Notes: generated by a model from the letters alone, not told the origin. DNA of 64,000 bases from Paenibacillus sp. OV219 (GCF_900110075.1 NZ_FOCJ01000007.1:327178-391177); one strand, 5' to 3'. Positions 1 to 10,856 are shown, counted from the first letter of the stretch. Translations and numbers: made by a program.

Positions 1-285
1 ATTAATGCTACTGAGAGCACGTATGTGTTCTCTCGGCGTTCGAAACCGGAGAAAAGTCTGTCGAGAGCACATATAGGATCTCTCAACGTCGAAGTGACAC
101 CGAACAACCTGTATATCACTACTGAGAGCGGGAATAGCCGCTCACAGTCACAAAAAAGAGGCATTCCCCCGCCGAATAGCGGGTTAAGCCTCTCAATACA
201 GTAATCGGGCCCAATATGCCCGATTGAATCGCTGAGAGCGGGGAATAGCCTCTCTCAGCCCGTCTGCCTACCTCTCACCCAGCCC
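1..285. repeat. Degenerate GAGAG/CTCTC hairpin repeats
   Basis: Several short inverted repeats of the form CTGAGAG(8-20 nt)CTCTCAG lie here, with central sequences such as CACGTATGTGTT, CACATATAGGAT and CGGGGAATAGC. They belong to the same family as the arrays at 10.9-11.9 kb, 45.5 kb and 50.7-51.3 kb, but are more degenerate and not regularly spaced. No gene is visible. Confidence 0.75.
152..192 (-). terminator. Rho-independent terminator of the arabinofuranosidase gene
   Basis: GAGGC at 158-162 pairs with GCCTC at 188-192, with an inner CCCGC/GCGGG stem. The A-run at 152-157 becomes a T-run on the minus strand. It lies about 100 nt downstream of the minus-strand GH51 gene. Confidence 0.6.
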
Positions 286-291
286 CGCACA

Positions 292-2006
<1,715 letters not shown>

Positions 2007-2930
2007 ATGATTCGTGCAAGCTTAGACCGCAAATGGCTCCCCCTCTACGAAGCGCTTGCAAGCGATGTGAGATTGCACATCCTAGAGCTGCTCGCGGTGC
2101 AGCCGATGAATATAAAGGAACTTGCGGCGGGACTTGGCCTCAGCAGCGCAATCGTGACCATGCATGCGAAGAAGCTGGAGAAGGGCGGGCTTATTGAGAC
2201 GAAGCTCGTCCGGCGGGGCGGCGGGACACATAAGATTTGCTCGCTTGCCGAAGGTCAAGTCGAGATTACGATTCCGCAAACTGCGCAGCAGAAGCGGGAG
2301 TGCCACGAGGTATCGGTGCCGGTTGGCCACTACACCAGCTTCGATATTCATCCGACCTGCGGCCTTGCTACAAGCGAGCATATGATTGGGCAGTTTGACG
2401 ACCCGCGTTATTTTCACGATCCAGAGCGAATGCATGCGCAAATTCTTTGGTTCGGCAAAGGTTACGTGGAATATCGGATCCCGAATTACGTGCTGCTCGG
2501 GCAGTCGTTGGAGGAGATCGAGATAACGCTTGAGATTGGCTCCGAGGCGCCAGGTGTGCGCGTCGATTGGCCGTCCGACATTCATTTCCACCTCAATAAT
2601 ACGCTGCTTGGGGCATGGACAAGTCCCGGTGACTCCGGTGAAGGACGGGGCAAGCTGACCCCGGCCTGGTGGAGCAACAACTTGAACCAATACGGGTGGC
2701 TTAAGATTATCCGCATAACGAATGACGGCACTTACCTCGACGGTCAGCGGCTGTCTGATGTGAAGCTATCTGATATCGTCATGACGCGCAACAACTGGCT
2801 GCTGCGCCTCGCAGTTCCTGATGAAGCCGAGCATGTTGGCGGGCTTACCATCTATGGTGAAGGGTTTGGAAACTACAATCAGTCGATTGTATTTCGGACC
2901 TATCGTGCTGCTAGCGGCGGCCATGAATAG
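2007..2930 (+). CDS. ArsR-family transcriptional regulator with large C-terminal domain
   Basis: 307 aa. Residues about 10-80 form a winged helix-turn-helix of ArsR type (ALASDVRLHILELL, then IKELAAGLGLSSAIVTMHAKKLEKGGLI). The remaining 220 residues are a beta-rich domain with many aromatic residues that does not look like a metal sensor; I infer a ligand-sensing role, perhaps for a sugar. It is divergent from the GH51 gene, so control of arabinose-oligosaccharide use is plausible. The methyltransferase gene follows after 20 nt, so the two may be cotranscribed. DNA-binding role fairly sure; ligand unknown. Confidence 0.75.
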   Translation: MIRASLDRKWLPLYEALASDVRLHILELLAVQPMNIKELAAGLGLSSAIVTMHAKKLEKGGLIETKLVRRGGGTHKICSLAEGQVEITIPQTAQQKRECHEVSVPVGHYTSFDIHPTCGLATSEHMIGQFDDPRYFHDPERMHAQILWFGKGYVEYRIPNYVLLGQSLEEIEITLEIGSEAPGVRVDWPSDIHFHLNNTLLGAWTSPGDSGEGRGKLTPAWWSNNLNQYGWLKIIRITNDGTYLDGQRLSDVKLSDIVMTRNNWLLRLAVPDEAEHVGGLTIYGEGFGNYNQSIVFRTYRAASGGHE

Positions 2931-2950
2931 CGGGTTTAAGGAGTACTATA

Positions 2951-3934
2951 ATGAGTGAAAATGTGCAAAATATTCCAAGCAAAGAAACAAGCTTCTATGC
3001 CGTATCCTGCCACGAGGATGAACAAGATTTATGCGGGATGGAGATGCGCTCGCTGTTTGGATCCGACCCGCGACATGGTTGTGTGATTTCAGATAAAAAT
3101 ATAAATCCGAGCAGGAGCCCATTTATCCGGGGGAAGCTTGCTATATTGCTAACAGCGGACGATTCGGCTGGTATCGCTGCGCAGGTGGGTGAGGCTGTAG
3201 CGCTTGAGGGGCGAACGTTCAAGGTCTCGTTCGTCGGCAGTGACATTCCGGTCGACTTCGAACGTCAGCGGTCGATCGAGAAGGAGATTGGCTGGCGAAT
3301 CGTTGGCAAGGCTGAGATGCGCCAGCCTGATCGATTGTTCGGCGTCGCCATCGTAGACGGGCGTTACCTGTTTGGAGAATTCGAGAAGAGCGAAGCGCTC
3401 TGGCTGAAGCATAATGAGAAGCCTCAGCCGTACTCGACGGCGCTCAGCACGCGGGTTGCGCGGGCGGTTGTGAACATCGCAGCTCCTGATATTACTGCAG
3501 AGCTGCGCGTTATCGATCCGTGCTGCGGTATTGGTACGGTCCTTATCGAAGCGCTATCGATGGGAATCCCTATCGTTGGCTATGACTTAAATCCGCTCGC
3601 GCTGAAAGGAGCCCGCGTCAATCTCGCTCACTTCGGCATGCCAGACGTTGTGCGCAAAGCGGACATGACGCAGCTGCAGCTAGGCGCTGCTTCGGGTGAG
3701 CCGCCCTACGATGCTGCGATCATCGACTTGCCGTACAATTTGTGCTCGAAGCTTTCGTCCGAGGAGCGGCTCGCAATGCTGCAGAGCGCCCGCCGCCTGG
3801 CGGTTAATGTCGTTATCGTCTCTACCGAGACGATTGACGAAGATATCGCCGCGGCACGCCTCGTTGTTACGGACCGCTGCGTCGTCCGTAAAGGCAAATT
3901 CGAGCGGCAGGTTATCGCTTGCCGGCATGCCTAA
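2951..3934 (+). CDS. TRM11-like SAM-dependent RNA methyltransferase
   Basis: 327 aa. The C-terminal half is a Rossmann-type methyltransferase: VIDPCCGIGTVLIEA (about residue 185) is the SAM-binding loop, YDLNPLALKGARVN follows as motif II, and IIDLPYNL is the (D/N)PPY-type catalytic motif. The N-terminal half is probably a THUMP-like RNA-binding part. Members of this family make N2-methylguanosine in tRNA; the exact target cannot be read from sequence. Start supported by AAGGAG 9 nt upstream. It follows the ArsR regulator by 20 nt and ends before a strong terminator. Confidence 0.75.
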   Translation: MSENVQNIPSKETSFYAVSCHEDEQDLCGMEMRSLFGSDPRHGCVISDKNINPSRSPFIRGKLAILLTADDSAGIAAQVGEAVALEGRTFKVSFVGSDIPVDFERQRSIEKEIGWRIVGKAEMRQPDRLFGVAIVDGRYLFGEFEKSEALWLKHNEKPQPYSTALSTRVARAVVNIAAPDITAELRVIDPCCGIGTVLIEALSMGIPIVGYDLNPLALKGARVNLAHFGMPDVVRKADMTQLQLGAASGEPPYDAAIIDLPYNLCSKLSSEERLAMLQSARRLAVNVVIVSTETIDEDIAAARLVVTDRCVVRKGKFERQVIACRHA

Positions 3935-3981
3935 AGCTATGCTGCACTTGCAAATGGACGGCGGGCGGTTGCGCCTTGAAT

Positions 3982-4030
3982 AAAAGGGATTGCGAACTCC
4001 GCTTCAAGAGCGGGGTAAGCAATCCCTTTT
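3982..4030. terminator. Bidirectional terminator
   Basis: AAAAGGGATTGC pairs with GCAATCCCTTTT, an intrinsic terminator with A- and T-runs on either side, after the methyltransferase gene. Confidence 0.85.
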
Positions 4031-4091
4031 CTGACCCGAGGCAATCAGGGCGTTACATTCATGAACGAACTGAAGTGGTAGCTTAGGTGCG

Positions 4092-4124
4092 GGTGCAGCC
4101 AGCCAAAGTATGGCTGGCTGCACC
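4092..4124. terminator. Perfect 14-bp hairpin between convergent genes
   Basis: GGTGCAGCCAGCCA at 4092-4105 is perfectly complementary to TGGCTGGCTGCACC at 4111-4124, with a 5-nt loop. There is no T-run, so it is either an atypical terminator for the minus-strand aldo/keto reductase gene or another structured element. Confidence 0.5.
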
Positions 4125-4222
4125 ATCGCGGGGATAAGCTGCTGCAATGCGTCAGCTACCGCCGCATGCAGCGATCCGCGAACTCTGCTAGCCCTATCGG
4201 CTCGTTGCCGTTAAGCTGCACT

Positions 4223-5221
4223 CTACCGCTTGCAGCGGTCCGCCAGCTCGCCGAGCTCCAGCAGCTCGGAGCCGCTGAGCTTGAACGCCATTGCATGCAC
4301 ATTCTCCTGTGCATGCTTCGGCTTTGAAGCGCCTGGAATGGCGAACACCGTATCGCCATTCGCATGAATGAGCCAGTTCAGTGCGACCTGGCTCGGGGAA
4401 GCGTCGTACTTGCCAGCAAGCTCGGCAAGCCGGTCAACTAAAGGCCGCGTCCGCGCCAGTGCAGCGGGCTTGAAGCTGCCGCTCAGCTTGCGGCCGGCGG
4501 CAATCCCGCGCACGAGCTCGGGATTGCTGTGGAACTTGCCCGTCAGCACGCCCTGTTCCAGTGGCGAGTACGCGATAATGGCAACGCCAAGTTCCTTGGC
4601 GGTATCGAGCACGCCATTATGCTCGATGCGGCGGTCGAGCAGGTTGTATTTCACCTGATTGGACGTAAGCCGCAGCCCGTGCGCTCGCAGCGCTTTGTCC
4701 GCTTCGCGCATGCGCGCCGCAGAGAAATTGCTCACGCCGATGTGGCGGATCTTGCCCTGTTGCACCAGCTTCGCCATCTCGTTCATCTCGGCCGCAGCCG
4801 AGGAGAACGAGTACGGCTGATGCACTTGGTGCAGGTCGATAGGCCAGCCCTTCAATCGGCGCAGCCGCTCATCAATCGTGCGCGAAATGCTGCCGGCTGC
4901 CCGCATAATCGGCCACCACTTCGTCGCCACATGCGCACCGCGAGCGGCATCGCCAAGCGCGTTTAACGCGTCCGCGAGCGCTTCCTCCGACTTGCCGCCG
5001 CCGTACACCTCGGCGGTATCAAACCAGTTGATGCCCCCGTCAAGACTTGTTCGGACGATGCCGAGAATGTCCTCATCCGAGAGCACGGGCCAGAACTTGC
5101 CGACCATTCCGCTTCCCTTGCTGAACTGCCAGCAGCCGAGACCGAGCGGGGAAAGCTCCAAATCTGAATTGCCAAGCCGCCGACGCAGCTGGTCATTCGC
5201 TTCTATCGTTTGCTTCGCCAT
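4223..5221 (-). CDS. Aldo/keto reductase
   Basis: 332 aa NAD(P)H-dependent oxidoreductase of the AKR superfamily. Seen: GLGCWQFS near the N-terminus, INWFDTAEVYGGGKSEEAL with the catalytic Asp and Tyr, ATKWWP with the catalytic Lys, and GVSNFSAARM plus AYSPLEQGVLTGK, typical of the YhdN/Tas-like group. Substrates of this group are diverse aldehydes and ketones and cannot be assigned. A cytosolic role is expected. It is 130 bp downstream of the epimerase gene on the same strand, possibly one transcript. Confidence 0.88.
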   Translation of the reverse strand: MAKQTIEANDQLRRRLGNSDLELSPLGLGCWQFSKGSGMVGKFWPVLSDEDILGIVRTSLDGGINWFDTAEVYGGGKSEEALADALNALGDAARGAHVATKWWPIMRAAGSISRTIDERLRRLKGWPIDLHQVHQPYSFSSAAAEMNEMAKLVQQGKIRHIGVSNFSAARMREADKALRAHGLRLTSNQVKYNLLDRRIEHNGVLDTAKELGVAIIAYSPLEQGVLTGKFHSNPELVRGIAAGRKLSGSFKPAALARTRPLVDRLAELAGKYDASPSQVALNWLIHANGDTVFAIPGASKPKHAQENVHAMAFKLSGSELLELGELADRCKR

Positions 5222-5354
5222 AGCACCAATTGCCCCTCTCTATGCTCAAACGTCCATTTTCCTCCATGCACCCATCGCTATCTCTGACGTCACGTCGCCG
5301 ATATCTCCAGGATGTGTGGCGCACAGGTGGCTCTTTTCACGCGCTCCATCTGCT

Positions 5355-6221
5355 CTACTTCTCAAGAGCAATCGACAACTCCAGCTGCTGCTTCGAACCT
5401 GCCGTGAGCATCGGCAGCTCGTCCTTCCGGTTCAGCTCGCCGTTCAGCGCCATCCATGGCTCAACGCATACGAATGGAGAACCGTTCACCTGCCACAGCA
5501 CCACATATCTGAACGCATCGCTGTAGCGCAAAGTTACTTTGCCGCTGCCATCCGGACCTGGGAACGAGATGTGAGGCACGGTTGCATCCAGCAATGCGAC
5601 CGATTCTTTTAACCCGGTGAGTACAATCTCTCCCTGCACGTCTTTGACAATATTATCGTTGTAATCGAGGAATTGCGAGGCATCCGTGCCATAGACGATA
5701 TCCTTCGACTCGCTGCGGAAGTACGGGTGGAAGCCTGCATAATACGGCATAGCCGAATCTGATAAGTTGCTGTACGTCTGGCGGATGTACAGCTCGCCGC
5801 CAACTAGCGCGTAGGTGAATAGCAGCTCAAAATCCCACGGGAACTCGTCTCTCGTGCTTGCATCGCTCCGAAGGCGCAGCGTAATGGATGCTTCACCGTC
5901 CCCGGTCGTTGAAACGACCTCCCAAGGACGATTGCGTGCAACGCCGTGGTTACGCATCGTGTACTCTGTACCTTCCCATTCATACCGGCCCTCCATGAGC
6001 TGACCGCAGATCGGGAACAGAATCGGGTTGCCGCCGCGAATATTCGCAGTAGGATCGAGTAGCGTCGCCTTTTCCAAGTAGAACAGCTCCACGCCGCCAA
6101 GGATGCAGCTGATGGCAATGCCCCCGCGTTCCGGACAGACTGTAACAGAGGAGTTCGACTCCGTGTCAATCAACGTAAACAGCTCATATGTATCTACCGA
6201 TTGCTTCACTTCATAGCTCAT
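5355..6221 (-). CDS. Aldose 1-epimerase family protein
   Basis: 288 aa, galactose mutarotase-like fold. NHGVARNRPW and GFHPYFR carry the histidines expected in the active site, and VCVEPWMALNGE near the C-terminus carries the glutamate general base. The family interconverts alpha and beta anomers of aldoses or hexose phosphates. The form here (VCPERGGIAIS near the N-terminus) is like the YeaD/LacX-type branch rather than classical GalM, so the exact sugar is uncertain. Standing between sugar-related genes, a role in carbohydrate use is likely. Confidence 0.85.
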   Translation of the reverse strand: MSYEVKQSVDTYELFTLIDTESNSSVTVCPERGGIAISCILGGVELFYLEKATLLDPTANIRGGNPILFPICGQLMEGRYEWEGTEYTMRNHGVARNRPWEVVSTTGDGEASITLRLRSDASTRDEFPWDFELLFTYALVGGELYIRQTYSNLSDSAMPYYAGFHPYFRSESKDIVYGTDASQFLDYNDNIVKDVQGEIVLTGLKESVALLDATVPHISFPGPDGSGKVTLRYSDAFRYVVLWQVNGSPFVCVEPWMALNGELNRKDELPMLTAGSKQQLELSIALEK

Positions 6222-6315
6222 TACTTTAGGACTCCCATCATCAGGTTATATGCGATCAGCATACCATAATGTGGGCAGCGTACTAAAGTGAACGCATTAT
6301 TCAATTCACTATCTT

Positions 6316-6386
6316 GCATTGTAGAATAGCTGGTGATATAGTATAGCTGTAAGGCGATATTTTTTTGACTCACTATTCTACAATGC
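6316..6386. promoter_or_regulatory. Inverted repeat upstream of padR, probable operator
   Basis: GCATTGTAGAATAG at 6316-6329 is repeated as its exact reverse complement CTATTCTACAATGC at 6373-6386. A second motif, GATATAGTATAG, occurs inside it and again as GATATGGTATAG just before the gene. PadR-type regulators commonly bind such inverted repeats and control their own operon; that assignment here is inference. Confidence 0.6.
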
Positions 6387-6422
6387 TTAATACCTAACGA
6401 TATGGTATAGGGGTGCTTGATT

Positions 6423-6743
6423 ATGAATGTTCAATTTAAGAAAGGCGTGCTGGACTTATGCGTGCTTGCGCTGACCGCATGGGAAGACAGGTATGGCTAT
6501 GAGCTTGCAGTCAACATGTCTTCAAAGTTTGAGGTCGCTGTCGGTAGTGTGTATCCGCTGCTGAGCCGATTGACGCAAGAAGGTTATTTTTCAACTTACT
6601 TGAGAGAATCCTCGGAAGGGCCGCCGCGCAAATATTACAAGCTTACGCCTGAGGGGCATAAACATCTGATGGAGCTGATTTGTGAGTGGAAGTCCTTCTC
6701 CGTTGCGGTCGACGAAATTATTAAGGAAGGTGTAGAGCGATGA
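6423..6743 (+). CDS. PadR-family transcriptional regulator
   Basis: 106 aa from the preferred ATG (a TTG two codons upstream is also open). Winged helix protein: LDLCVLALTAWEDRYGYELAV, then SVYPLLSRLTQEGYF and PPRKYYKLTPEGHKHL, diagnostic of PadR. These repressors act as dimers on promoter inverted repeats. First gene of a three-gene operon with DUF1700 and DUF4097 proteins, each overlapping the next by an ATGA. A 14-bp inverted repeat upstream is the likely autoregulatory site. Confidence 0.92.
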   Translation: MNVQFKKGVLDLCVLALTAWEDRYGYELAVNMSSKFEVAVGSVYPLLSRLTQEGYFSTYLRESSEGPPRKYYKLTPEGHKHLMELICEWKSFSVAVDEIIKEGVER

Positions 6744-7297
6744 TCAGGAATCAATATTTACAGCAGCTGTGGGAGCTTCTGGCGCCAGTACCAGAGCGGA
6801 TTCGGCGGGAGTGGATGTACGATTATGAGGAACATTTTCGCATGGCAGCGGAGCATGGCAAGTCGGAAGTAGAAGCGGCGCATGAGCTGGGAGATCCGCG
6901 TCTGATCGCCAAAGAACTGCTCCTCACCTACCGCGTCGACCAAGCAGAGACGAAGAGTGGAAGTATTACACTCGTCTCACGCGCTGTGCTGGCTGCGGTA
7001 AGCCTTGGGTTCTTTAATTTGATTTTTGTGCTAGGTCCTTATGTTGCTCTGCTTGGCGTACTTGTCGCGCTGTGGGCAACGGCAATTGGCGTCGGATTGT
7101 CATCCCTAATGGCACTTTATGAAGGTGTGTATGGCGGTGGCGTGACGATGACGCAAGGGATATTCATCGCGATGGTGCTGTTGGGGCTTGGCATGCTCAT
7201 CGGTGCAGGCACGCAATGGCTAACGAAGGCATTCTTGAAGATGACGCTTGCTTACTTGAAGTTTAATTCCAGAGTGATAAGGGTGAAGAAAAAATGA
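6740..7297 (+). CDS. DUF1700 family membrane protein
   Basis: 185 aa. The N-terminal 70 residues are soluble and helical (EWMYDYEEHFRMAAEHGKSE, AAHELGDPRLIAKELL), the classic DUF1700 head. About three hydrophobic segments follow (about residues 85-165) and a basic tail. The stop overlaps the next start by 4 nt, implying translational coupling. Proteins of this group regularly sit between PadR and DUF4097 genes and are thought to form an envelope-stress module; biochemical function unknown. Confidence 0.87.
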   Translation: MIRNQYLQQLWELLAPVPERIRREWMYDYEEHFRMAAEHGKSEVEAAHELGDPRLIAKELLLTYRVDQAETKSGSITLVSRAVLAAVSLGFFNLIFVLGPYVALLGVLVALWATAIGVGLSSLMALYEGVYGGGVTMTQGIFIAMVLLGLGMLIGAGTQWLTKAFLKMTLAYLKFNSRVIRVKKK

Positions 7298-8241
7298 GAA
7301 ACTGGGTTGTGATTGCACTCATCCTGGTCGTTGTTGGTCTCATCGGTGCGTTCGGGACATTCCGAGGTGACTTCTCTTTCGGTACGGAAAAAATCGACCA
7401 GCAGCAGTGGATGGCAGTGGACGGCGTCTCTGATATTATTGTCAAAAGCGGCAGTATGGATGTGACGATTGTCCCAGGCAGTGAACAAAAGATTAAAGCA
7501 AAGCTGTCCGGCCGAGCAAGCCGCAAATACCGCGACAAGCTGAAGCTTACCCTTGAACGCAAGGGGGATCAGCTGAACGTCTCGCTGGAAGACAATGTCG
7601 GTTTCACGATCGGGCTGAACTTCCGCAGCGTAGACTTAACGCTGGAGCTGCCGCAGCAGATGTACCGCAAGCTGGTGCTGGATACAGGCAGCGGCGATGC
7701 CGAATTGAAGCAAATTCAGGCGGACCGTATCGAGCTCGACATGGGCTCCGGCGATGTTAGCCTGCAGCAGCTTACTGCTACGACAGTGAGCGCTGATATC
7801 GGAAGCGGCGATTTGCACGCTACGGATATAACTGCGAATGAGTCGGCAGAGCTGAAAGCAGGGTCTGGCGATATTACAGTGGATGGACTGAAGTCAAAGC
7901 AGCTTACGGCGAAGACTGGCAGCGGTGACATTGCTTTGAATGATGTGGATGCGGCGATCAAAGGTGAAGCAAGAAGCGGCGACATCGATCTCGCACTGGA
8001 TGCACTGAATCAGACGGTTGATCTGGAAACAGGCAGCGGTGATGTGTCCATCATGACGCGCGAGGAGCCGCAAGATGCGCATATTACGTACAGCAGTGGT
8101 AGTGGTGATCTGGACAACGATTGGGATGGGGCGCAGAAAATGACCGATGAGGATGAACGTGATAATCTCGTATTCGGCAGCGGAAGCATTCCCGTGCATG
8201 TTCATACAGGCTCCGGCAATTTGGATGTAGGCGCTCGCTAG
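7294..8241 (+). CDS. DUF4097 beta-helix repeat protein
   Basis: 315 aa. One N-terminal membrane anchor (VIALILVVVGLIGAFGTF), then a long repetitive region in which GSGD-type turns recur about every 20 residues (TGSGDAEL, MGSGDVSL, IGSGDLHA, AGSGDITV, TGSGDIAL, TGSGDVSI, SGSGDLDN). This is the DUF4097 pattern, predicted to fold as a right-handed beta-helix outside the membrane. Third gene of the PadR operon; ends before a terminator. Role unknown, possibly envelope-stress sensing like LiaG-type proteins (inference). Confidence 0.88.
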   Translation: MRNWVVIALILVVVGLIGAFGTFRGDFSFGTEKIDQQQWMAVDGVSDIIVKSGSMDVTIVPGSEQKIKAKLSGRASRKYRDKLKLTLERKGDQLNVSLEDNVGFTIGLNFRSVDLTLELPQQMYRKLVLDTGSGDAELKQIQADRIELDMGSGDVSLQQLTATTVSADIGSGDLHATDITANESAELKAGSGDITVDGLKSKQLTAKTGSGDIALNDVDAAIKGEARSGDIDLALDALNQTVDLETGSGDVSIMTREEPQDAHITYSSGSGDLDNDWDGAQKMTDEDERDNLVFGSGSIPVHVHTGSGNLDVGAR

Positions 8242-8246
8242 AAATG

Positions 8247-8288
8247 AAGGTTCCTTTTGCTGTAGCAGCAGACGGAGCCTTTTTTTTG
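8247..8288 (+). terminator. Terminator of the padR operon
   Basis: AAGGTTCC pairs imperfectly with GGAGCCTT, followed by a T-run. It directly follows the DUF4097 gene. Confidence 0.8.
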
Positions 8289-8420
8289 TTTAAAAAACTA
8301 CACTAATGAGAAAGAATTGCCGATATAATTAGTGCTACTTGTTTTTTTTCTGGCTGGTACAGTCATGATTCGGTTAAAGCCCGCATAAACTTCGTTGTTT
8401 GTAAACGGGGGGAGATGCGT

Positions 8421-9311
8421 ATGGTGGAATCGCCGGATTTGCCGCTTGCACCTTATCGGATCGAGAACGGGATGAAATGCTTCGAATTAGTTGCTGAACC
8501 GGTGCTGCAAGAGCTGCTGCCGGATATTTACATGCAAGGCTACGGATATAACGGTTCTATTCCCGGACCTACGATTGTTGTAGAGACTGGCGACTGGGTG
8601 CGCATTCGTGTCATTAATAAGCTGCCAGAGGCGACGAGTGTTCATTGGCATGGGCTGGACGTTCCTAATACGATGGACGGGGTACCTCCGATTGAGCCAT
8701 CGCCGCTCATTGAGCCGGGCTATGGAATGGATTATATATTCCAAATTATTAACCCGCCCGGAACGCATATGTATCACAGCCATTACCAAACGCTCCGTCA
8801 AGAAATGCTGGGTCTATGCGGATTATTCATTATTCAGAACAAACAGGAGAAGCACATTCACCTTGATATCGCATATATGCTTCAGGAATTTCATCTGAGC
8901 GGGCTGCCTAGAGGTGAGCTGCACCCAGGTGTTTACACCATCGACCCGTTGTCGGACGGGTTTAACTTCTTTACGATGAACGGGCGCTGCTTTCCCAATA
9001 CTTCGCCGGTACAGGTTCGTTTAGGCGAACGCGTACGGATTCGCTTGGCGAATATAGGGATGCAGGGCCATCCGATGCATCTGCATGGTGTGCAAATGCT
9101 GGAGACGGCTTATGACGGCAACGAAGTACCGCCATGGAGACAGCTCCGCAGAAGCACTGTGTTTGTTGCACCGGGCGAGACGCGCGATGTGCAGTTCGAT
9201 GCGTGGAACCCGGGGCACTGGCCGTTTCATTGCCATATTCCACATCATACATCCAACAACTTTACGATACCAATTGGAGGCATGTTTACGACCATTCAAG
9301 TTGCCCGTTAG
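8421..9311 (+). CDS. Two-domain multicopper oxidase
   Basis: About 296 aa. All copper-ligand motifs are visible: SVHWHGLD, HMYHSHYQ, GHPMHLHG and HWPFHCHIPHH, the last containing the type-1 Cys. The protein is far shorter than three-domain laccases and has two cupredoxin domains, like small laccases or copper nitrite reductases. No Sec or Tat signal is visible, so it may be cytosolic or a spore component. An ATG at 8415 is also in frame, but the GGGGGGAG site fits 8421 better. The HD-GYP gene follows after 31 nt, so cotranscription is likely. Substrate unknown. Confidence 0.85.
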   Translation: MVESPDLPLAPYRIENGMKCFELVAEPVLQELLPDIYMQGYGYNGSIPGPTIVVETGDWVRIRVINKLPEATSVHWHGLDVPNTMDGVPPIEPSPLIEPGYGMDYIFQIINPPGTHMYHSHYQTLRQEMLGLCGLFIIQNKQEKHIHLDIAYMLQEFHLSGLPRGELHPGVYTIDPLSDGFNFFTMNGRCFPNTSPVQVRLGERVRIRLANIGMQGHPMHLHGVQMLETAYDGNEVPPWRQLRRSTVFVAPGETRDVQFDAWNPGHWPFHCHIPHHTSNNFTIPIGGMFTTIQVAR

Positions 9312-9342
9312 TTCGAGTATATGTAGCAGAGGAGCTAGTAAC

Positions 9343-10797
9343 ATGCAGCTTAAAGGTAAATCTGTCATTGGCCCTATTTTATCTGTAGTATTGCCAATTG
9401 GCGTATTTGAATGGGTACGTTCGCTAGGAACGAAAGATGTTTCCATTGTTGTACCGGCGGGACATTTTCACATTGTAACGATCGTCGCTGCGCTAGCGAT
9501 GCTAGTTGCCATCGGTGTCGGTATAACAGGTCATCGGCTTCGTAACATTAAAGTCGGGTTTATGTCGATCGCGTACTTGTCGCTGTCGGGCGTTTTCTTC
9601 CTGCATGGACTTACAACACCTGGCTTTCTGATGCATGAAGATTACATGCCGAAGATTTTTGCACAGCTGAGTGTGCTGCTGACGTCGATTTGGCTGGCGT
9701 TGTCGGCAGTGAGCTCAGACCATTGGAGCGTGCGGCAGCTGTCCAAATCGCGTGTCTGGCTCCTCCCCGGTTGGCTTATCCTGCTCGGTGCTTTATGCGC
9801 GTTAACCATTGGTTTTCCGGATGCAATTGATCATCTTCCTCTCAACATCAATCCGTACAAATGGATTGCGGCTGCTGCTACATGCGCGGCTTGTCTATGG
9901 ACGATGTACCGCTATTGGCGAGCAAATCAGCATGCGCGGATCCCGCTTCAGCAGGCGATCGTATATAGCACGGGATTTATCGTTGCGGCGCAATACATCA
10001 TTCTTATGGGCTCGGCGTGGAAGCTAAGCTGGTGGTTGTACCACTTCCTGCTGCTCGGCTCCTTGCTCACGATGCTGCTCGGTCTTGTCCGGCAGTATTT
10101 CTCCAAAGGATCTTTCAGCACGTCGCTGCGCATACTGTTCCAATCCGATCCGCGCGCTTGGCTGGAAGCATGGATAACGCCGAGCGTTCACGCGCTCATC
10201 ATGGCGACGGAAGCGCGTGACTCGTACACGGCAGGCCACAACAAGCGTGTTGCGCTCTATGCGCTGCGGCTTGGGGAAGTGATGGGCTTGTCGAAGCATC
10301 AGCTGCAGGCGATTGCCCACGGCGGCGTCGTGCATGATGTCGGCAAGCTGCGCGTGCCGGATGCGATTCTGAATAAGAAAGGCAAGCTCACGGCGGAGGA
10401 GCGGCTCGTTATCGAACGCCATCCGGTCTCAGGCTATGAGATATGCCGGCAGCTCGGCTTCCTCAAGGATGAGCTATCCATTATCCGTTCGCATCATGAA
10501 AAATGGGACGGAACCGGCTATCCCGACCGACTCAGCGGCGAGGGCATTCCACTGCTTGCGCGAATTGCCGCGGTCGCAGACGTTTACGATGCGCTGACCT
10601 CATCGCGCTCCTATCGCCTCGCGATGTCGCATGAGGATGCGATGGAAATCATTCTGACCGGCAGCGGCGTTCACTTCGACCCCGTTTGCGTGAAGGCGTG
10701 GGAGAAGCTTGCATCCATCGACGCGCAGTTCTTCCTCGAAATCGCAGCGAGCGACAGAACACTGCGGCTCGCGCATACGCATAAGGCTGCGCAATAA
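9343..10797 (+). CDS. Membrane HD-GYP domain protein, probable c-di-GMP phosphodiesterase
   Basis: 484 aa from the ATG preceded by GAGGAG. Seven or eight hydrophobic segments fill residues 1-260. The C-terminal HD-GYP domain shows TAGHNKRV, HGGVVHDVGKL (the HD pair), RHPVSGYEI, HHEKWDGTGYP (the GYP motif) and DVYDALTSSRSYR. Such domains hydrolyse cyclic dinucleotides. The frame stays open 86 codons further upstream inside the oxidase gene, but that stretch is a shadow. The pairing with a multicopper oxidase is unusual. Confidence 0.9.
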   Translation: MQLKGKSVIGPILSVVLPIGVFEWVRSLGTKDVSIVVPAGHFHIVTIVAALAMLVAIGVGITGHRLRNIKVGFMSIAYLSLSGVFFLHGLTTPGFLMHEDYMPKIFAQLSVLLTSIWLALSAVSSDHWSVRQLSKSRVWLLPGWLILLGALCALTIGFPDAIDHLPLNINPYKWIAAAATCAACLWTMYRYWRANQHARIPLQQAIVYSTGFIVAAQYIILMGSAWKLSWWLYHFLLLGSLLTMLLGLVRQYFSKGSFSTSLRILFQSDPRAWLEAWITPSVHALIMATEARDSYTAGHNKRVALYALRLGEVMGLSKHQLQAIAHGGVVHDVGKLRVPDAILNKKGKLTAEERLVIERHPVSGYEICRQLGFLKDELSIIRSHHEKWDGTGYPDRLSGEGIPLLARIAAVADVYDALTSSRSYRLAMSHEDAMEIILTGSGVHFDPVCVKAWEKLASIDAQFFLEIAASDRTLRLAHTHKAAQ

Positions 10798-10802
10798 TAC
10801 AG

Positions 10803-10856
10803 AAGGCTGCTTCTCGCAAGTCACATGTTGGATGTGTGGCTTGCGAGGGCAGCCTT
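10803..10856 (+). terminator. Terminator after the HD-GYP gene
   Basis: AAGGCTGC pairs with GCAGCCTT, and the inner part CTCGCAAG pairs with CTTGCGAG. The T-run is short (TTTATT). Confidence 0.75.

Noticed and set aside
9085..9342. 86-codon N-terminal extension of the HD-GYP protein
   Set aside because: It lies inside the multicopper oxidase gene in another frame; the ATG at 9343 has a ribosome site.
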